NCBI GenBank assembly: GCA_023261445.1
Contig: JAHFOX010000008.1
Span: 1 to 41,585 of the forward strand
Direction of reading: 5' to 3'
Length of the DNA: 41,585 nucleotides
DNA from: Planctomycetota bacterium
GTDB taxonomy: Bacteria; Planctomycetota; Brocadiia; Brocadiales; Brocadiaceae
The position numbers and the translations under genes are program-made. This document shows positions 24,881 through 33,876 of the stretch, in pieces. The notes below the pieces were generated by a model, which saw only the letters and a list, made by a program, of their open reading frames with translations, searched no databases and was not told the DNA's origin. Position 1 is the first letter of the stretch; every line of letters begins with the position of its first letter.

Positions 24881-25642
24881 ATGAAAATAACATTTCTTGG
24901 GACAGGCACATCTCACGGCATACCAATGATTGCTTGTAATTGCAAGGTCTGCGCTTCAGACAATCCTAAAAACAAGCGGATGCGCACATCAGTACTTGTA
25001 AGTAATAATGGCTATAATATCCTAGTTGATGCCACGCCTGAGTTGAGACTCCAATGTATAAAAAACAAGGTCACTAGATTAGATGCCGTCCTAATTACAC
25101 ATCCTCATGCAGACCATATATTTGGACTTGACGACCTTCGCAGGTTCAATATGATACAACGAGCGGAAATCCCAATTTATGGCACTTCTGACACGCTCAA
25201 TATCATACGAAATGCATTTTCGTATGTATTTAATAACGAACCAGACCCAGGCGGTTATAAACCACGCTTTTCTCTGAACACAATCAATGGTAATGTAAAA
25301 ATAGGCAGTCTTTCAATTGTACCTATAAAAGCGTTTCACGGAGATAGTAATGTAATGGGTTATAGATTTGGAAAATTTACCTATATTACGGATGTAAGCG
25401 AAATTCCTGCAGAATCAATGGAAATGTTAAAAGGACTGGATGTACTTGTACTCGGTGCGCTTCGCTATATTCCGCATGTAAAACATTTCAGTATCGAACA
25501 GGCATTACACGTAGTTAAACAACTAAAACCACAAAAGACATATTTTACGCACATGTGCCATGAGATTGAACACGAAGAGGACAATCGTAAGCTTCCGTCA
25601 GGCGTTGAATTTGCCTATGATGGGCTTGTGATTGATATTTAA
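24881..25642 (+). CDS. PhnP-like metallo-beta-lactamase-fold phosphodiesterase
   Basis: A 253-residue enzyme. The N-terminal GTGTSHGIPMIACNCKVC carries Cys19, Cys21 and Cys24, matching the structural zinc site of PhnP. The catalytic metal motif is THPHADHIFG (His74, His76, Asp78, His79), with later His residues in KAFHGDSNV and THMCHEIEHE. PhnP cleaves 5',3'-cyclic ribose phosphates in phosphonate degradation, but many bacteria carry this protein with no phn genes, as here. The substrate is therefore open. It is a single gene, convergent with the lipoprotein gene. Confidence 0.88.
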   Translation: MKITFLGTGTSHGIPMIACNCKVCASDNPKNKRMRTSVLVSNNGYNILVDATPELRLQCIKNKVTRLDAVLITHPHADHIFGLDDLRRFNMIQRAEIPIYGTSDTLNIIRNAFSYVFNNEPDPGGYKPRFSLNTINGNVKIGSLSIVPIKAFHGDSNVMGYRFGKFTYITDVSEIPAESMEMLKGLDVLVLGALRYIPHVKHFSIEQALHVVKQLKPQKTYFTHMCHEIEHEEDNRKLPSGVEFAYDGLVIDI

Positions 25643-25680
25643 TGGGAAAGACAAGAAACTGCTATGTACTGGATAATAAT

Positions 25681-25712
25681 CCACAGGGACACTGTTCAAA
25701 GCATCCCTGTGG
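25681..25712. terminator. Bidirectional terminator between convergent genes
   Basis: A 9-bp perfect stem CCACAGGGA / TCCCTGTGG with a 14-base loop lies midway between the stop of the PhnP-like gene and the stop of the lipoprotein gene. The right flank is T-rich. Confidence 0.65.
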
Positions 25713-25732
25713 TGTGTTATGAATTTTTACTT

Positions 25733-26608
25733 TTAGAATGAACCTTGCGGAGTGATGTTATATTTTACAGATTGCTGTGCCGTTGCATCAAACACGTTAA
25801 TTTCTATGCGATGATAATTACCCTTTGGTAAAAAAATGAATCCATTGATTGTATAACCTGGGGACACTTGTTGATCCTGTAGCGACTTAGACATTACATC
25901 CCTGTTTATCACCTTTTTCATCTTATCCGTTTCATGTGTTGCACCATAAGCACCACCGCCAATACCACCCGCCGCCGCTCCGATCATTGCACCACTTCCG
26001 GCATCACCAATCACAGCGCCAATCGCAGCGCCTAAAGCTGCACCGCCTGCACCGCCAATCAAAGCACCAGTTCCCGCACCTCTTAGTAAATCCTGTCCAA
26101 CCTCTGAGCTTGCGATCCTGCCCGTCGCTTGTTCCGTAGTTAATGATTGCCACATATTATTATCATAATCAACCGCAAAAACTTGCCCGCGTTGTACGTT
26201 ATAAAAATGGTTTCCACCGTTAGTATAAACAAGCAGTACAGGAAGCACACCTGCACTGTTAAGGTCTACACCGAAATGTTGTTTACATCTATTAGGATCA
26301 GAAAGCACATCAGCTCCTATAGATAATCCTGCCCCTGCATATTGGACAGGCGGTTGATACGGCGCTGGTTGTGTTTGCGCGGACGGACTTGTTGATTGGC
26401 CTCCTGCTTGAGGGAGTGGAGGCAATGATTGTCCTTGTGGTACAGCAGTGGTCATTTGAGGCTGAACTGGAGCCGCAGTATACTGTGGGTGCGCTTGTAA
26501 TGTATATGATGAAGCAGGTTTAATTGGCACTGGTTTCGATTCATAGGTTGCGCATCCACCAGCAAAAAAGGTTATTGATATTATAGAAACAAAAATCTTA
26601 TTTCTCAC
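25733..26608 (-). CDS. Glycine-zipper lipoprotein
   Basis: About 291 residues. I chose GTG at 26608, because AAGGAGGG lies four bases upstream and the protein then begins with a proper lipoprotein signal ending FFAGGC (Cys19). Residues about 25-115 are a Pro/Gln-rich low-complexity spacer. The region near residues 170-225 (GAGTGALIGGAGGAALGAAI and similar) is a glycine zipper, with GxxxG repeats that can insert in or associate with the outer membrane. The C-terminal strand-rich piece ends YNITPQGSF. Function is unknown; such proteins are often envelope-integrity lipoproteins. It is divergent from the export cluster. Confidence 0.8.
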   Translation of the reverse strand: MRNKIFVSIISITFFAGGCATYESKPVPIKPASSYTLQAHPQYTAAPVQPQMTTAVPQGQSLPPLPQAGGQSTSPSAQTQPAPYQPPVQYAGAGLSIGADVLSDPNRCKQHFGVDLNSAGVLPVLLVYTNGGNHFYNVQRGQVFAVDYDNNMWQSLTTEQATGRIASSEVGQDLLRGAGTGALIGGAGGAALGAAIGAVIGDAGSGAMIGAAAGGIGGGAYGATHETDKMKKVINRDVMSKSLQDQQVSPGYTINGFIFLPKGNYHRIEINVFDATAQQSVKYNITPQGSF

Positions 26609-26781
26609 GACACCCTCCTTATTATTTAATTTTCTCAAATACTGAATTATCTTCATATCACTTTGTAATGACATGATTACATTTTCCTTAAACTATTTTA
26701 ATTTGGCTTTATAAGAATAAATATACAACTTAGATCATATAGCGTCAAGGTGATTTACACGAAGCCATTCTCCAAAATTGT

Positions 26782-26801
26782 ATTTGCCAAAAACGGCAAA
26801 T
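26782..26801. promoter_or_regulatory. Hairpin upstream of the MacA-like gene
   Basis: ATTTGCC / GGCAAAT, a 7-bp stem with loop AAAAAC, followed by TTTA. It lies 22 bases before the ATG in the divergent region. It may be an operator or a weak terminator; symmetry is the only evidence. Confidence 0.35.
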
Positions 26802-26822
26802 TTTATTATCTTAATATAAGTT

Positions 26823-28028
26823 ATGAAAAAGTACATTATTATTGGCATCCCTTGTCTTATCGCCATTATAGTAGCATCCATCTATTTTTTTGGCAATAGA
26901 GAAAATATTCAATATAAAACTGCAAAAATTGACCGGGGCACTATCAGTAAACATGTCACTGCAACTGGCACTATAAACCCTGTAAGAACTGTATTAATTG
27001 GCAGTCAGGTGTCGGGTCTTATCTCCAAACTGTATGTTGATTTTAACTCAGTTGTTAAAAAAGGACAAATTGTAGCCCAAATAGATTCTGTCCCATTTGA
27101 ACACCAGGTTAAAAAGGCTGAAGCCACCCTCGCCACAGCCGTAGCTTCTCTTGAAAAGGCAAGTGTAACTTCTAAAAATAACAGAAGAAATTACGATCGT
27201 TCAAGAAAATTATTCGCTAAAAGAGTAATTTCTATTAACGACCTCGACGCAGTGCGAACGACATACGAGACAGGTCTTGCCGAAGAGAAATTAACAGAAG
27301 CACAGGTGCAACAAGCGAAAGCAGCCCTCGAAATTGCAAAAACCGACTTAGAACACACAACAATTCTATCGCCTTTAGACGGAATTGTAATCTCCAGAAA
27401 TGTTGATGTCGGTCAAACTGTCGCAGCCAGTTTTCAAACTCCAACCCTATTTAACATTGCTGAAGACCTGATTCACATGCAGGTTAATACCAACGTTGAC
27501 GAGGCTGATATCGGTTCAGTTAGAGTTGAGCAAGACGCAAGTTTTACTGTTGATGCCTTCCCAGATGATATTTTCGAAGGCAAGGTAGCCGAGATTCGCA
27601 TATCTCCTATTATTTTCCAAAATGTTGTGACCTACGACACAATAATTAGCGTTGACAATTCTTCTCTTAAACTCAAACCAGGAATGACTGCAAATACATC
27701 AATTATGGTGGCAAAGGTAGATAATGCTTTAAGAGTTCCAAACGCCGCTCTGCGTTATACTCCATCTGAAATACTAAAAAGTGAACCGGATAAAAAAAAC
27801 ACTATTGATAAGAAATCTATCAAGAAGAATGACTCTAATATTTGGATATCGGAATTTGGGAAACCAAAACAAGCGACTGTAAAGCTGGGAATAAGTAACG
27901 ATAACTTTTCTGAAATATTAGAAGGAAACGTAAAAGAAAACCAAGAGGTTGTGATTTCTGAGACAGTTCAAAAATCGGGCAGAAAAGATTCTCAAAAGGT
28001 TCCGTGGGGACGCAGTACACGTTATTAA
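26823..28028 (+). CDS. MacA/HlyD-type periplasmic adaptor of an efflux transporter
   Basis: A 401-residue membrane-fusion protein. One N-terminal membrane helix (about residues 4-22) is followed by a barrel-sandwich (lipoyl-like) half (TGTINPVRTVLIGSQVSG, VDFNSVVKKGQIVAQID). Next is a long helical hairpin of about 60 residues, the second lipoyl half (TTILSPLDGIVISRNVDVGQ) and a beta-barrel (FTVDAFPDDIFEGKVAEIRI). It links an inner-membrane pump to an outer-membrane channel. The genes after it make MacAB-type export likely. No TolC-like channel is in the window. No ribosome binding site is visible before the ATG. Confidence 0.9.
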   Translation: MKKYIIIGIPCLIAIIVASIYFFGNRENIQYKTAKIDRGTISKHVTATGTINPVRTVLIGSQVSGLISKLYVDFNSVVKKGQIVAQIDSVPFEHQVKKAEATLATAVASLEKASVTSKNNRRNYDRSRKLFAKRVISINDLDAVRTTYETGLAEEKLTEAQVQQAKAALEIAKTDLEHTTILSPLDGIVISRNVDVGQTVAASFQTPTLFNIAEDLIHMQVNTNVDEADIGSVRVEQDASFTVDAFPDDIFEGKVAEIRISPIIFQNVVTYDTIISVDNSSLKLKPGMTANTSIMVAKVDNALRVPNAALRYTPSEILKSEPDKKNTIDKKSIKKNDSNIWISEFGKPKQATVKLGISNDNFSEILEGNVKENQEVVISETVQKSGRKDSQKVPWGRSTRY

Positions 28029-28046
28029 ATTAATAAACGTCAAATT

Positions 28047-28781
28047 ATGCACGACCTAGTATTATTGAATACAGTGTACAAATTATACACAATGGGAGAA
28101 GTCAATGTTACAGCCCTCAACGGGATCTCTTTAACCATTAAAAAAGGAGAATTTGTGGCCGTCATGGGCGCATCGGGTTCTGGCAAATCCACACTTATGA
28201 ATATTCTTGGCTGTCTGGATAGTCCATCTAGCGGAAAGTATTATTTAGAGGGTATAGAAGCATCACAACTATCGAAAAATGAGTTAGCCGATATTCGTAG
28301 CAAAAAAATCGGATTTGTATTTCAGAGTTTTAATCTTTTAAGCCGTACCACTGTATTAGAAAACATAGAAGTACCTCTTATTTATAGCCGGAGATTATCT
28401 AAAACAGACACAGACAGAGTAACTCAAACAATGAGAATATTGGGGCTTGAATCACTCCAAAAACATTATACAAATCAATTATCAGGCGGACAACAACAGC
28501 GTGTTGCTATTGCGCGGGCTATTGTTAACAATCCCACTTTACTCCTTGCCGACGAACCTACCGGAAACCTTGACAGCGTTACCAGCATGGAAGTAATGAA
28601 CGTGTTTTCCAACTTAAACAACAAAATGGGCATAACTATTGTACTTGTTACCCATGAAAACGAGATAGCAAAATTTGCCCAAAGAGTTATTGTGCTTAAA
28701 GACGGCAATTTATTAAGCGATACTATCTCTCAATCTGCCATGTCTGATGTTTCTAAGATGCCTTGCGAGTCAATTCTTTAA
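28047..28781 (+). CDS. MacB-type ABC transporter ATPase
   Basis: A 244-residue ABC ATPase of the MacB/LolD class: Walker A GASGSGKST, FGFVFQSFNLL-like Q loop (IGFVFQSFNLLSRTTVLENI), signature LSGGQQQRVA, Walker B LLLADEPTGNLD and switch His VTHENE. It lies 18 bases after the adaptor gene and before a separate permease gene. ATPase and permease are therefore split, unlike the single-chain E. coli MacB. Confidence 0.93.
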   Translation: MHDLVLLNTVYKLYTMGEVNVTALNGISLTIKKGEFVAVMGASGSGKSTLMNILGCLDSPSSGKYYLEGIEASQLSKNELADIRSKKIGFVFQSFNLLSRTTVLENIEVPLIYSRRLSKTDTDRVTQTMRILGLESLQKHYTNQLSGGQQQRVAIARAIVNNPTLLLADEPTGNLDSVTSMEVMNVFSNLNNKMGITIVLVTHENEIAKFAQRVIVLKDGNLLSDTISQSAMSDVSKMPCESIL

Positions 28782-28827
28782 TTACAAACACGTCTTACAT
28801 CAGGCAGAGAGAGCACGAATTGACGTT

Positions 28828-28889
28828 GAAGTTGGATGCTGGAGCTTGGAGGGAAAACTTCTAATCCTTAACTTCCAGCCTCTAACCTC
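28828..28889. repeat. Imperfect inverted repeat between ATPase and permease genes
   Basis: Two 20-base arms (28828-28847 and 28870-28889) match at about 14 positions when one is reversed and complemented. They are built on GAAGTT-GG-GCTGGA words. The 169-base gap interrupts an otherwise tight operon. The related word GCTGGAAGTTTAG appears near 32205 and 33820, suggesting a decayed dispersed element. Confidence 0.35.
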
Positions 28890-28950
28890 TACTTTAATCC
28901 ATAATTCGTATATCTAATTAAGAACATTTTAAAAATCCTTTTTTATAACT

Positions 28951-30159
28951 ATGCTTCCGATTTTAAAAATAGCCATACGTGCAATAATGAGGAATAAGTT
29001 ACGCTCCTTTTTAACAATACTAGGTATTGTTATTGGTGTTGGCGCCGTAATCACTATGGTAAGTATTGGACACGGCGCAAAGGTAATGGTTGACAAACAA
29101 TTAGAAAGTCTGGGAACAAATGTTCTTATTATTATTCCTATTAGCACAGCACATTCGGCTGTCAGAGGCACCACAGGAACTATTACTCTAACGGCAGAAG
29201 ACGCTCTTGCTATAAAGAAAGAGTGCGGCGCTGTTAGTCATGTTTCTCCGGGTATCAGGACGTCCATACAGGCTGTTTATGGTAATATGAACTGGACTAC
29301 ATTCGTGTCAGGAGTTGGACCTGACTATCAAATTGTAAGGAACTGGCAGTTGGCATCTGGAAGATTTTTTAATGAGCAAGATATAAACATTATGGCAAAG
29401 GTTTGTATCCTTGGACAAACTGTAGCCATTAATCTTTTCGGAACATCAGATCCAATTGGCATGTGGATTCGTGTAAACAATGTACCTTTCAAGGTCGTTG
29501 GTGTTTTGAGCAAAAAAGGAGAATCACCAACAGGACAGGACCAGGACGACATGATTTTAATGCCTTACACAACTGTACAGAGAAAGATTATGGGGGTAAC
29601 GTATGTCGGTGTAACACTAGCTTCGTCAGTTTCGGCGGAGGCACGATTTGAGGCAATTGAACAAATTACAGCTTTATTAAGACAACGCCATCGCCTCAAA
29701 CCAAACGAAGAAAATGATTTCAGCGTTATCAGTCAAGTCGAATTTGCATCAACTATTGCTGAAACAAGTCGTACTATGACCATACTCTTGGGAAGTATCG
29801 CGTCTGTATCCTTAATAGTCGGCGGGATAGGCATCATGAACATCATGCTGGTATCTACAACTGAAAGAACAAAAGAAATTGGTATCAGGATGGCAATCGG
29901 CGCCAGAGAAAAAGACATTCTTTTCCAGTTTTTAACAGAGGCAATAGTTCTTAGTTCTATTGGCGGCGTAGTGGGTGTTGTTTTTGGCATTGTTTTGTCA
30001 ATATTGATTTCTTATTTTGGAAGCTGGCCTTCATTACTATCCACCCCTTCTATAATCATAGCATTTTTCTTCTCCAACATAATTGGTATCTTTTTTGGTT
30101 ATTATCCTGCCAGAAAGGCATCGCGTCTCAACCCGATTGATGCTCTTCGATATGAGTAA
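28951..30159 (+). CDS. MacB-type ABC transporter permease
   Basis: A 402-residue FtsX-fold permease. One N-terminal membrane helix follows AIRAIMRNKLRSFLTILGIV. The large periplasmic (MacB_PCD) domain spans about residues 45-260. Three C-terminal helices start with SIASVSLIVGGIGIMNIMLV and include the conserved TERTKEIGIRMAIGA coupling region, ending with the family tail YYPARKASRLNPIDALRYE. It works with the ATPase at 28047-28781 and the adaptor, by mechanotransmission rather than through-channel transport. The last eight bases overlap the start of the next exporter gene. Confidence 0.93.
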   Translation: MLPILKIAIRAIMRNKLRSFLTILGIVIGVGAVITMVSIGHGAKVMVDKQLESLGTNVLIIIPISTAHSAVRGTTGTITLTAEDALAIKKECGAVSHVSPGIRTSIQAVYGNMNWTTFVSGVGPDYQIVRNWQLASGRFFNEQDINIMAKVCILGQTVAINLFGTSDPIGMWIRVNNVPFKVVGVLSKKGESPTGQDQDDMILMPYTTVQRKIMGVTYVGVTLASSVSAEARFEAIEQITALLRQRHRLKPNEENDFSVISQVEFASTIAETSRTMTILLGSIASVSLIVGGIGIMNIMLVSTTERTKEIGIRMAIGAREKDILFQFLTEAIVLSSIGGVVGVVFGIVLSILISYFGSWPSLLSTPSIIIAFFFSNIIGIFFGYYPARKASRLNPIDALRYE

Positions 30160-32158
30160 AACAAACCCAAAAAACACCTATATCAGACTTTTAGAATACT
30201 TGAAGCCTTACCGGTATAAGGTTATTATTATTTTGACCCTTTCATTAATTACTTCATATATTGCTGTCTTGCCAACTCAAATTCTAGGTATTGCGGTTGA
30301 TGAAATAAAGATAGCCGATAAGTATTTGAAAAATACTTATAACAATAGTTCTGAAAAATTATCAGATGACAAACAACAGCAAAACGGACTAAAGAACACC
30401 ATTCCAATCTCAAAACCCTTGACAAATATTTCACACTATATTCACAAACACTGGCTTGAAAGTTACAACTCCATCTTTGTTACGCTAATATTTCTTGCCA
30501 CAGTTTTTATTTTCATGCATGCCGTTAACAGTGGCATTATGTTGTTTCATGGCTTTATTACAACTGAATTAGGACAGAGGCTCATTTATGACATGCGAAA
30601 TCAGCTCTACGACCACATTCAGCAATTTCCATTAAGTTACTTTGAAAACAATAAGACTGGCGAAATTATGAGCCGTCTCATGAATGATGTCAACTCACTG
30701 GAACAAGCGATTGTGGGTCCAGTAATAACTTTTGTTACCGATATGTTCAAATTTGCATGGATACTATACTTTTGCATGAAACTCGACTGGCAGCTCACCA
30801 GTGTTGCACTATTTGTTTGTCCATTTATATCCCTCTGCACCTATAATTTCGGTAAAAGGATTCGGAAGGTTTTTCGTTCTTTAAGAGATAGGACGGCTGA
30901 TCTTAACGCATTGATTCAAGACAATATCTCAGGTATTAAGGTCATCGCTGGTTTCGCAAAAGAGGCTGAGGAAATGGAACGTTTCCGTATTAAAAACCAA
31001 GAAAACTATAGTTTATATGTTCGGATATTGAAACTCGTCTCTGCTTTAAGACCGATCGTAGACTTTATGACTGAAATTGGCGCAGTAATTGTCATTTGTT
31101 TTGGTGGCTATAAGGTATTGCAAGGGCAGATGTCCGCGGGAACATTTGTGATATTTTTCCCTTATTTACAGATGATGTACAGCCCCATTACAGGTCTAAC
31201 ACGTTTTTACAATCAGGTTCAGCGCGCGGTTGCTTCTACCGAGCGTATTTTTGAGATATTGGACACACCAAGCGAATTGAAGGATGCCCCAAATGCCATT
31301 GACTTGCCAAAAGTGCGCGGAATCGTGGAATTCAAACACGTTCACTTTAGATATAATCAGGGAATTGAAATTTTGACGAATATTAACATAAGTGTACGTC
31401 ATGGTCAAATGATAGCGCTTGTAGGTCCAAGCGGCAGCGGCAAGACAACCTTAACAAAACTAATTCCACGTTTTTACGACCCGACAAAAGGAGAAATACT
31501 AATTGATGGTTATAATATCAAAGACGTAAAACTCCATTCCCTGCGTAAACAGATGGCAATGGTGCTTCAGGAGCCGTTTCTCTTTAACAATACGGTGAAG
31601 AGAAATATCGCCTATGCACGATCCGATGTATTGAATAGTGAAATTGAAGATGCCGCCCGTGCCGCAAATGCGCATGATTTTATAATGGAATTACCTGACG
31701 GATATGATTCTGTAATAGGAGAACGAGGCGTAAAACTCTCTGGAGGACAAAAACAACGCATAGCCATCGCCCGTGCTATTCTTGCTAATCCACGTATCCT
31801 GATATTAGATGAAGCTACATCCTCTGTTGACACGGAAACAGAGCAATTAATACAAAATGCCATGTATCGCCTGATTAAAAATCGCACTACCTTCGTTATT
31901 GCACACCGTTTATCAACAATCTTACATGCCGATTTAATTTTGGTAATGGACAAAGGGCAAATTGTTGAAACTGGACTTCACAATGAACTTCTGGCAAAAG
32001 GTGGACTATATAAAAAACTATTCGAAATGCAGTTCAAAATTCAGGAAATATCAAAACTTGAAATTACTGAAACAGCGTTGGAAAATGTCGAATTAGTCAC
32101 AGCGCAAGAACCGACCATTGATTTGACCGAATCCCCTCAACATACGAAATGGCCGTAA
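30152..32158 (+). CDS. MsbA-like ABC exporter (fused membrane and ATPase domains)
   Basis: About 668 residues. Six membrane helices are followed by an ABC ATPase with Walker A VGPSGSGKTT, signature LSGGQKQRIAIAR, Walker B ILILDEATSSVD and switch His AHRLS. The half-transporter forms a homodimer; relatives flip lipid A (MsbA), drugs or peptides. Residues about 50-105, between helices 1 and 2, form an unusually long hydrophilic periplasmic loop. I chose ATG at 30152, overlapping the permease stop by eight bases (translational coupling), rather than 30083, which lies deep inside that gene. Cotranscription ties it to the MacAB-type system. Confidence 0.9.
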   Translation: MSKTNPKNTYIRLLEYLKPYRYKVIIILTLSLITSYIAVLPTQILGIAVDEIKIADKYLKNTYNNSSEKLSDDKQQQNGLKNTIPISKPLTNISHYIHKHWLESYNSIFVTLIFLATVFIFMHAVNSGIMLFHGFITTELGQRLIYDMRNQLYDHIQQFPLSYFENNKTGEIMSRLMNDVNSLEQAIVGPVITFVTDMFKFAWILYFCMKLDWQLTSVALFVCPFISLCTYNFGKRIRKVFRSLRDRTADLNALIQDNISGIKVIAGFAKEAEEMERFRIKNQENYSLYVRILKLVSALRPIVDFMTEIGAVIVICFGGYKVLQGQMSAGTFVIFFPYLQMMYSPITGLTRFYNQVQRAVASTERIFEILDTPSELKDAPNAIDLPKVRGIVEFKHVHFRYNQGIEILTNINISVRHGQMIALVGPSGSGKTTLTKLIPRFYDPTKGEILIDGYNIKDVKLHSLRKQMAMVLQEPFLFNNTVKRNIAYARSDVLNSEIEDAARAANAHDFIMELPDGYDSVIGERGVKLSGGQKQRIAIARAILANPRILILDEATSSVDTETEQLIQNAMYRLIKNRTTFVIAHRLSTILHADLILVMDKGQIVETGLHNELLAKGGLYKKLFEMQFKIQEISKLEITETALENVELVTAQEPTIDLTESPQHTKWP

Positions 32159-32211
32159 GAAATAAATATCATTAATTTCGAGTTCTTTATAGAAGGCAAT
32201 AAATGCTGGAA

Positions 32212-32236
32212 GTTTAGATGTATGGAATTTCTAAAC
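32212..32236. terminator. Possible terminator between convergent genes
   Basis: A 7-bp stem GTTTAGA / TCTAAAC with an 11-base loop, followed by a T-rich run, lies in the 84-base gap between the exporter stop and the stop of the minus-strand membrane protein. Confidence 0.35.
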
Positions 32237-32242
32237 GTATTT

Positions 32243-32845
32243 CTATTCTTTTGCATGCAGGATTTTTTCTAAAGCAATTACTTTTGCTTCCATCCTGCCC
32301 ATGCGTTTCGAGAGATCGCCGTATATAAAAAATCCGAGAATAAGCATAAGTGCGGTATAGGCAATGATAATATACGTTGAAAGGCTGAATGCGTAACTGG
32401 AGGAAGCTACACGGTCTGGTCTATAATCTGTTACTTTAAGTGTTTGCCCTGCTTTATAACTGGGAGAAGGTTGTTTTGCGTCGTACCTTTGTTCCAGAGA
32501 AACATCACCTTCAGCCTGCGATTGTTTTATTTTTTCAACTAACGGTTTCTCGTACATTCGCCCGATTACTACCTTGGATTTTGGCGTGGAAGTGTTATTC
32601 GCTACGCTATTAAATTCCTTAGACGTTTGTACTGTTGCGGTTTTTTGAACATCCCGCAGTCTGTTGTCACTTGTTGAAATGGGTTTTTGCTGTTTAATGG
32701 TTGTCTGGGAAATTATCCTCTTGTCGTGCTTTTCGACATTTGGCGCTGCTTTATTTACATCTTCAGGATGAGATGGTTTCCTGTTTTCCTTTGTCACCCT
32801 CATCCAACGCAAAGGATCTTGTCCAAGGGCGCTATCTTTTCCCAT
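32243..32845 (-). CDS. Tail-anchored membrane protein of unknown function, downstream of parA
   Basis: A 200-residue protein, not recognised. Residues 1-20 hold a distinctive motif, SALGQDPLRWMR. Residues about 20-150 are polar and Lys/Thr/Ser-rich, probably disordered. One membrane helix follows (about 153-174, YAFSLSTYIIIAYTALMLIL), then a short C-terminal coiled coil (KRMGRMEAKVIALEKIL). There is no signal peptide, so the long N-terminal part is expected in the cytoplasm. It starts 111 bases after parA and is the only gene downstream. Short basic N-terminal peptides on a disordered linker are how many ParA partners stimulate the ATPase, so a ParA partner is a reasonable but untested idea. 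Confidence 0.65.
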   Translation of the reverse strand: MGKDSALGQDPLRWMRVTKENRKPSHPEDVNKAAPNVEKHDKRIISQTTIKQQKPISTSDNRLRDVQKTATVQTSKEFNSVANNTSTPKSKVVIGRMYEKPLVEKIKQSQAEGDVSLEQRYDAKQPSPSYKAGQTLKVTDYRPDRVASSSYAFSLSTYIIIAYTALMLILGFFIYGDLSKRMGRMEAKVIALEKILHAKE

Positions 32846-32956
32846 ATTCCTATCCTAATCAAAACAAGTTGCAAATCGTAGCACTGCGCTTACAGTATAC
32901 GTTAAAATATTCTTATTAAGAAACTAACATAATTGTAGTTTATATCTCTAATCAAA

Positions 32957-33730
32957 TTAATGTTTTTTAGTTTTTTCCTGCTGTATTACTTCCTTTGCAA
33001 GAGCCATATAGTCTGCAGAGCCATGTGAACCAGGCGCATAATGGATAACTGGCTTGCCATGACTTGGCGATTCCGAAAGTTTTATATTCTTTCTAATAAT
33101 TGTCTTGAATGTCTTATCTTTAAAATGCTCCTTAACCTTTTCAACAACTTCATTGCCGAGTCGCGTACGGCTGGTGTACATACAAAGAATTATTCCGGAA
33201 ATCTCTAAATTGTTATTTAGCCTTTTACGTACAACTTCATAAGTGTCCAATAACTTGCCTACCCCTCTCAAAGCAAAAAACTCTGTCTGTACCGGAATAA
33301 ATATCTCACGCACCAATGTCAAAACATTCAGGGTCAATAATCCAAGCGATGGTGCACAATCAACCAGAACATAATCATATTTGTTCAGTGCATTTCCCAG
33401 GTTTTCCTTCAATAATGTCTCTCGCCCTACCACTCCTACCAGTTCAATTTCTGCCCCAGAAAGCTCAATATTGGATGGAATAACGTCCAAACCCTGTATA
33501 TTTGTTTTTAAAATTACATCGCTCGGCTTGCATTCATCAACAATAAGATTGTAAACGGAATTCTTTAGATTATAAACGTCAATCCCAAGATGCACGCTTA
33601 AGTTTGCCTGTGGGTCCATATCAATTGCAATTACTTTTTTCCCAAGCGTTGCTAGACAGGCTCCCAAGTTTGCAGTGGTAGTGGTCTTGCCTACTCCTCC
33701 CTTCTGGTTCAGCAATGCAATACTTCTCAT
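32957..33730 (-). CDS. parA: ParA/Soj-family ATPase
   Basis: About 257 residues with the deviant Walker A KGGVGKTTTTANLG at residues 10-23, Walker A' AIDMDPQANLS and Walker B YVLVDCAPSLGLL. It closely resembles chromosomal Soj/ParA. I chose ATG at 33730, because GGGAGG lies nine bases upstream; the ATG at 33739 directly abuts that sequence. No parB or parS-like site is next to it; instead a tail-anchored membrane protein follows. It could position chromosome origins, pili, secretion machines or other cargo. Confidence 0.88.
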   Translation of the reverse strand: MRSIALLNQKGGVGKTTTTANLGACLATLGKKVIAIDMDPQANLSVHLGIDVYNLKNSVYNLIVDECKPSDVILKTNIQGLDVIPSNIELSGAEIELVGVVGRETLLKENLGNALNKYDYVLVDCAPSLGLLTLNVLTLVREIFIPVQTEFFALRGVGKLLDTYEVVRKRLNNNLEISGIILCMYTSRTRLGNEVVEKVKEHFKDKTFKTIIRKNIKLSESPSHGKPVIHYAPGSHGSADYMALAKEVIQQEKTKKH

Positions 33731-33876
33731 AATGCACATCCTCCCATTATTAAGGCAGGTCAGAAATCAACACAAATTAAACGATTCATAACTCTGTAAT
33801 AAATATCCAGAATAAAATTAGCTGGAAGTTTAGCATTTATAATAAAAATATCAAGCTATAAATTTAACAATATCTA

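Noticed and set aside
28782-28950. A missing gene in the gap between the MacB-type ATPase and permease
   Set aside because: No open frame of useful length; the space is filled by an imperfect inverted repeat.
30083-30151. Longer N terminus of the MsbA-like exporter
   Set aside because: It would overlap the permease gene by 77 bases; the ATG at 30152 gives the common short overlap and a family-like start.
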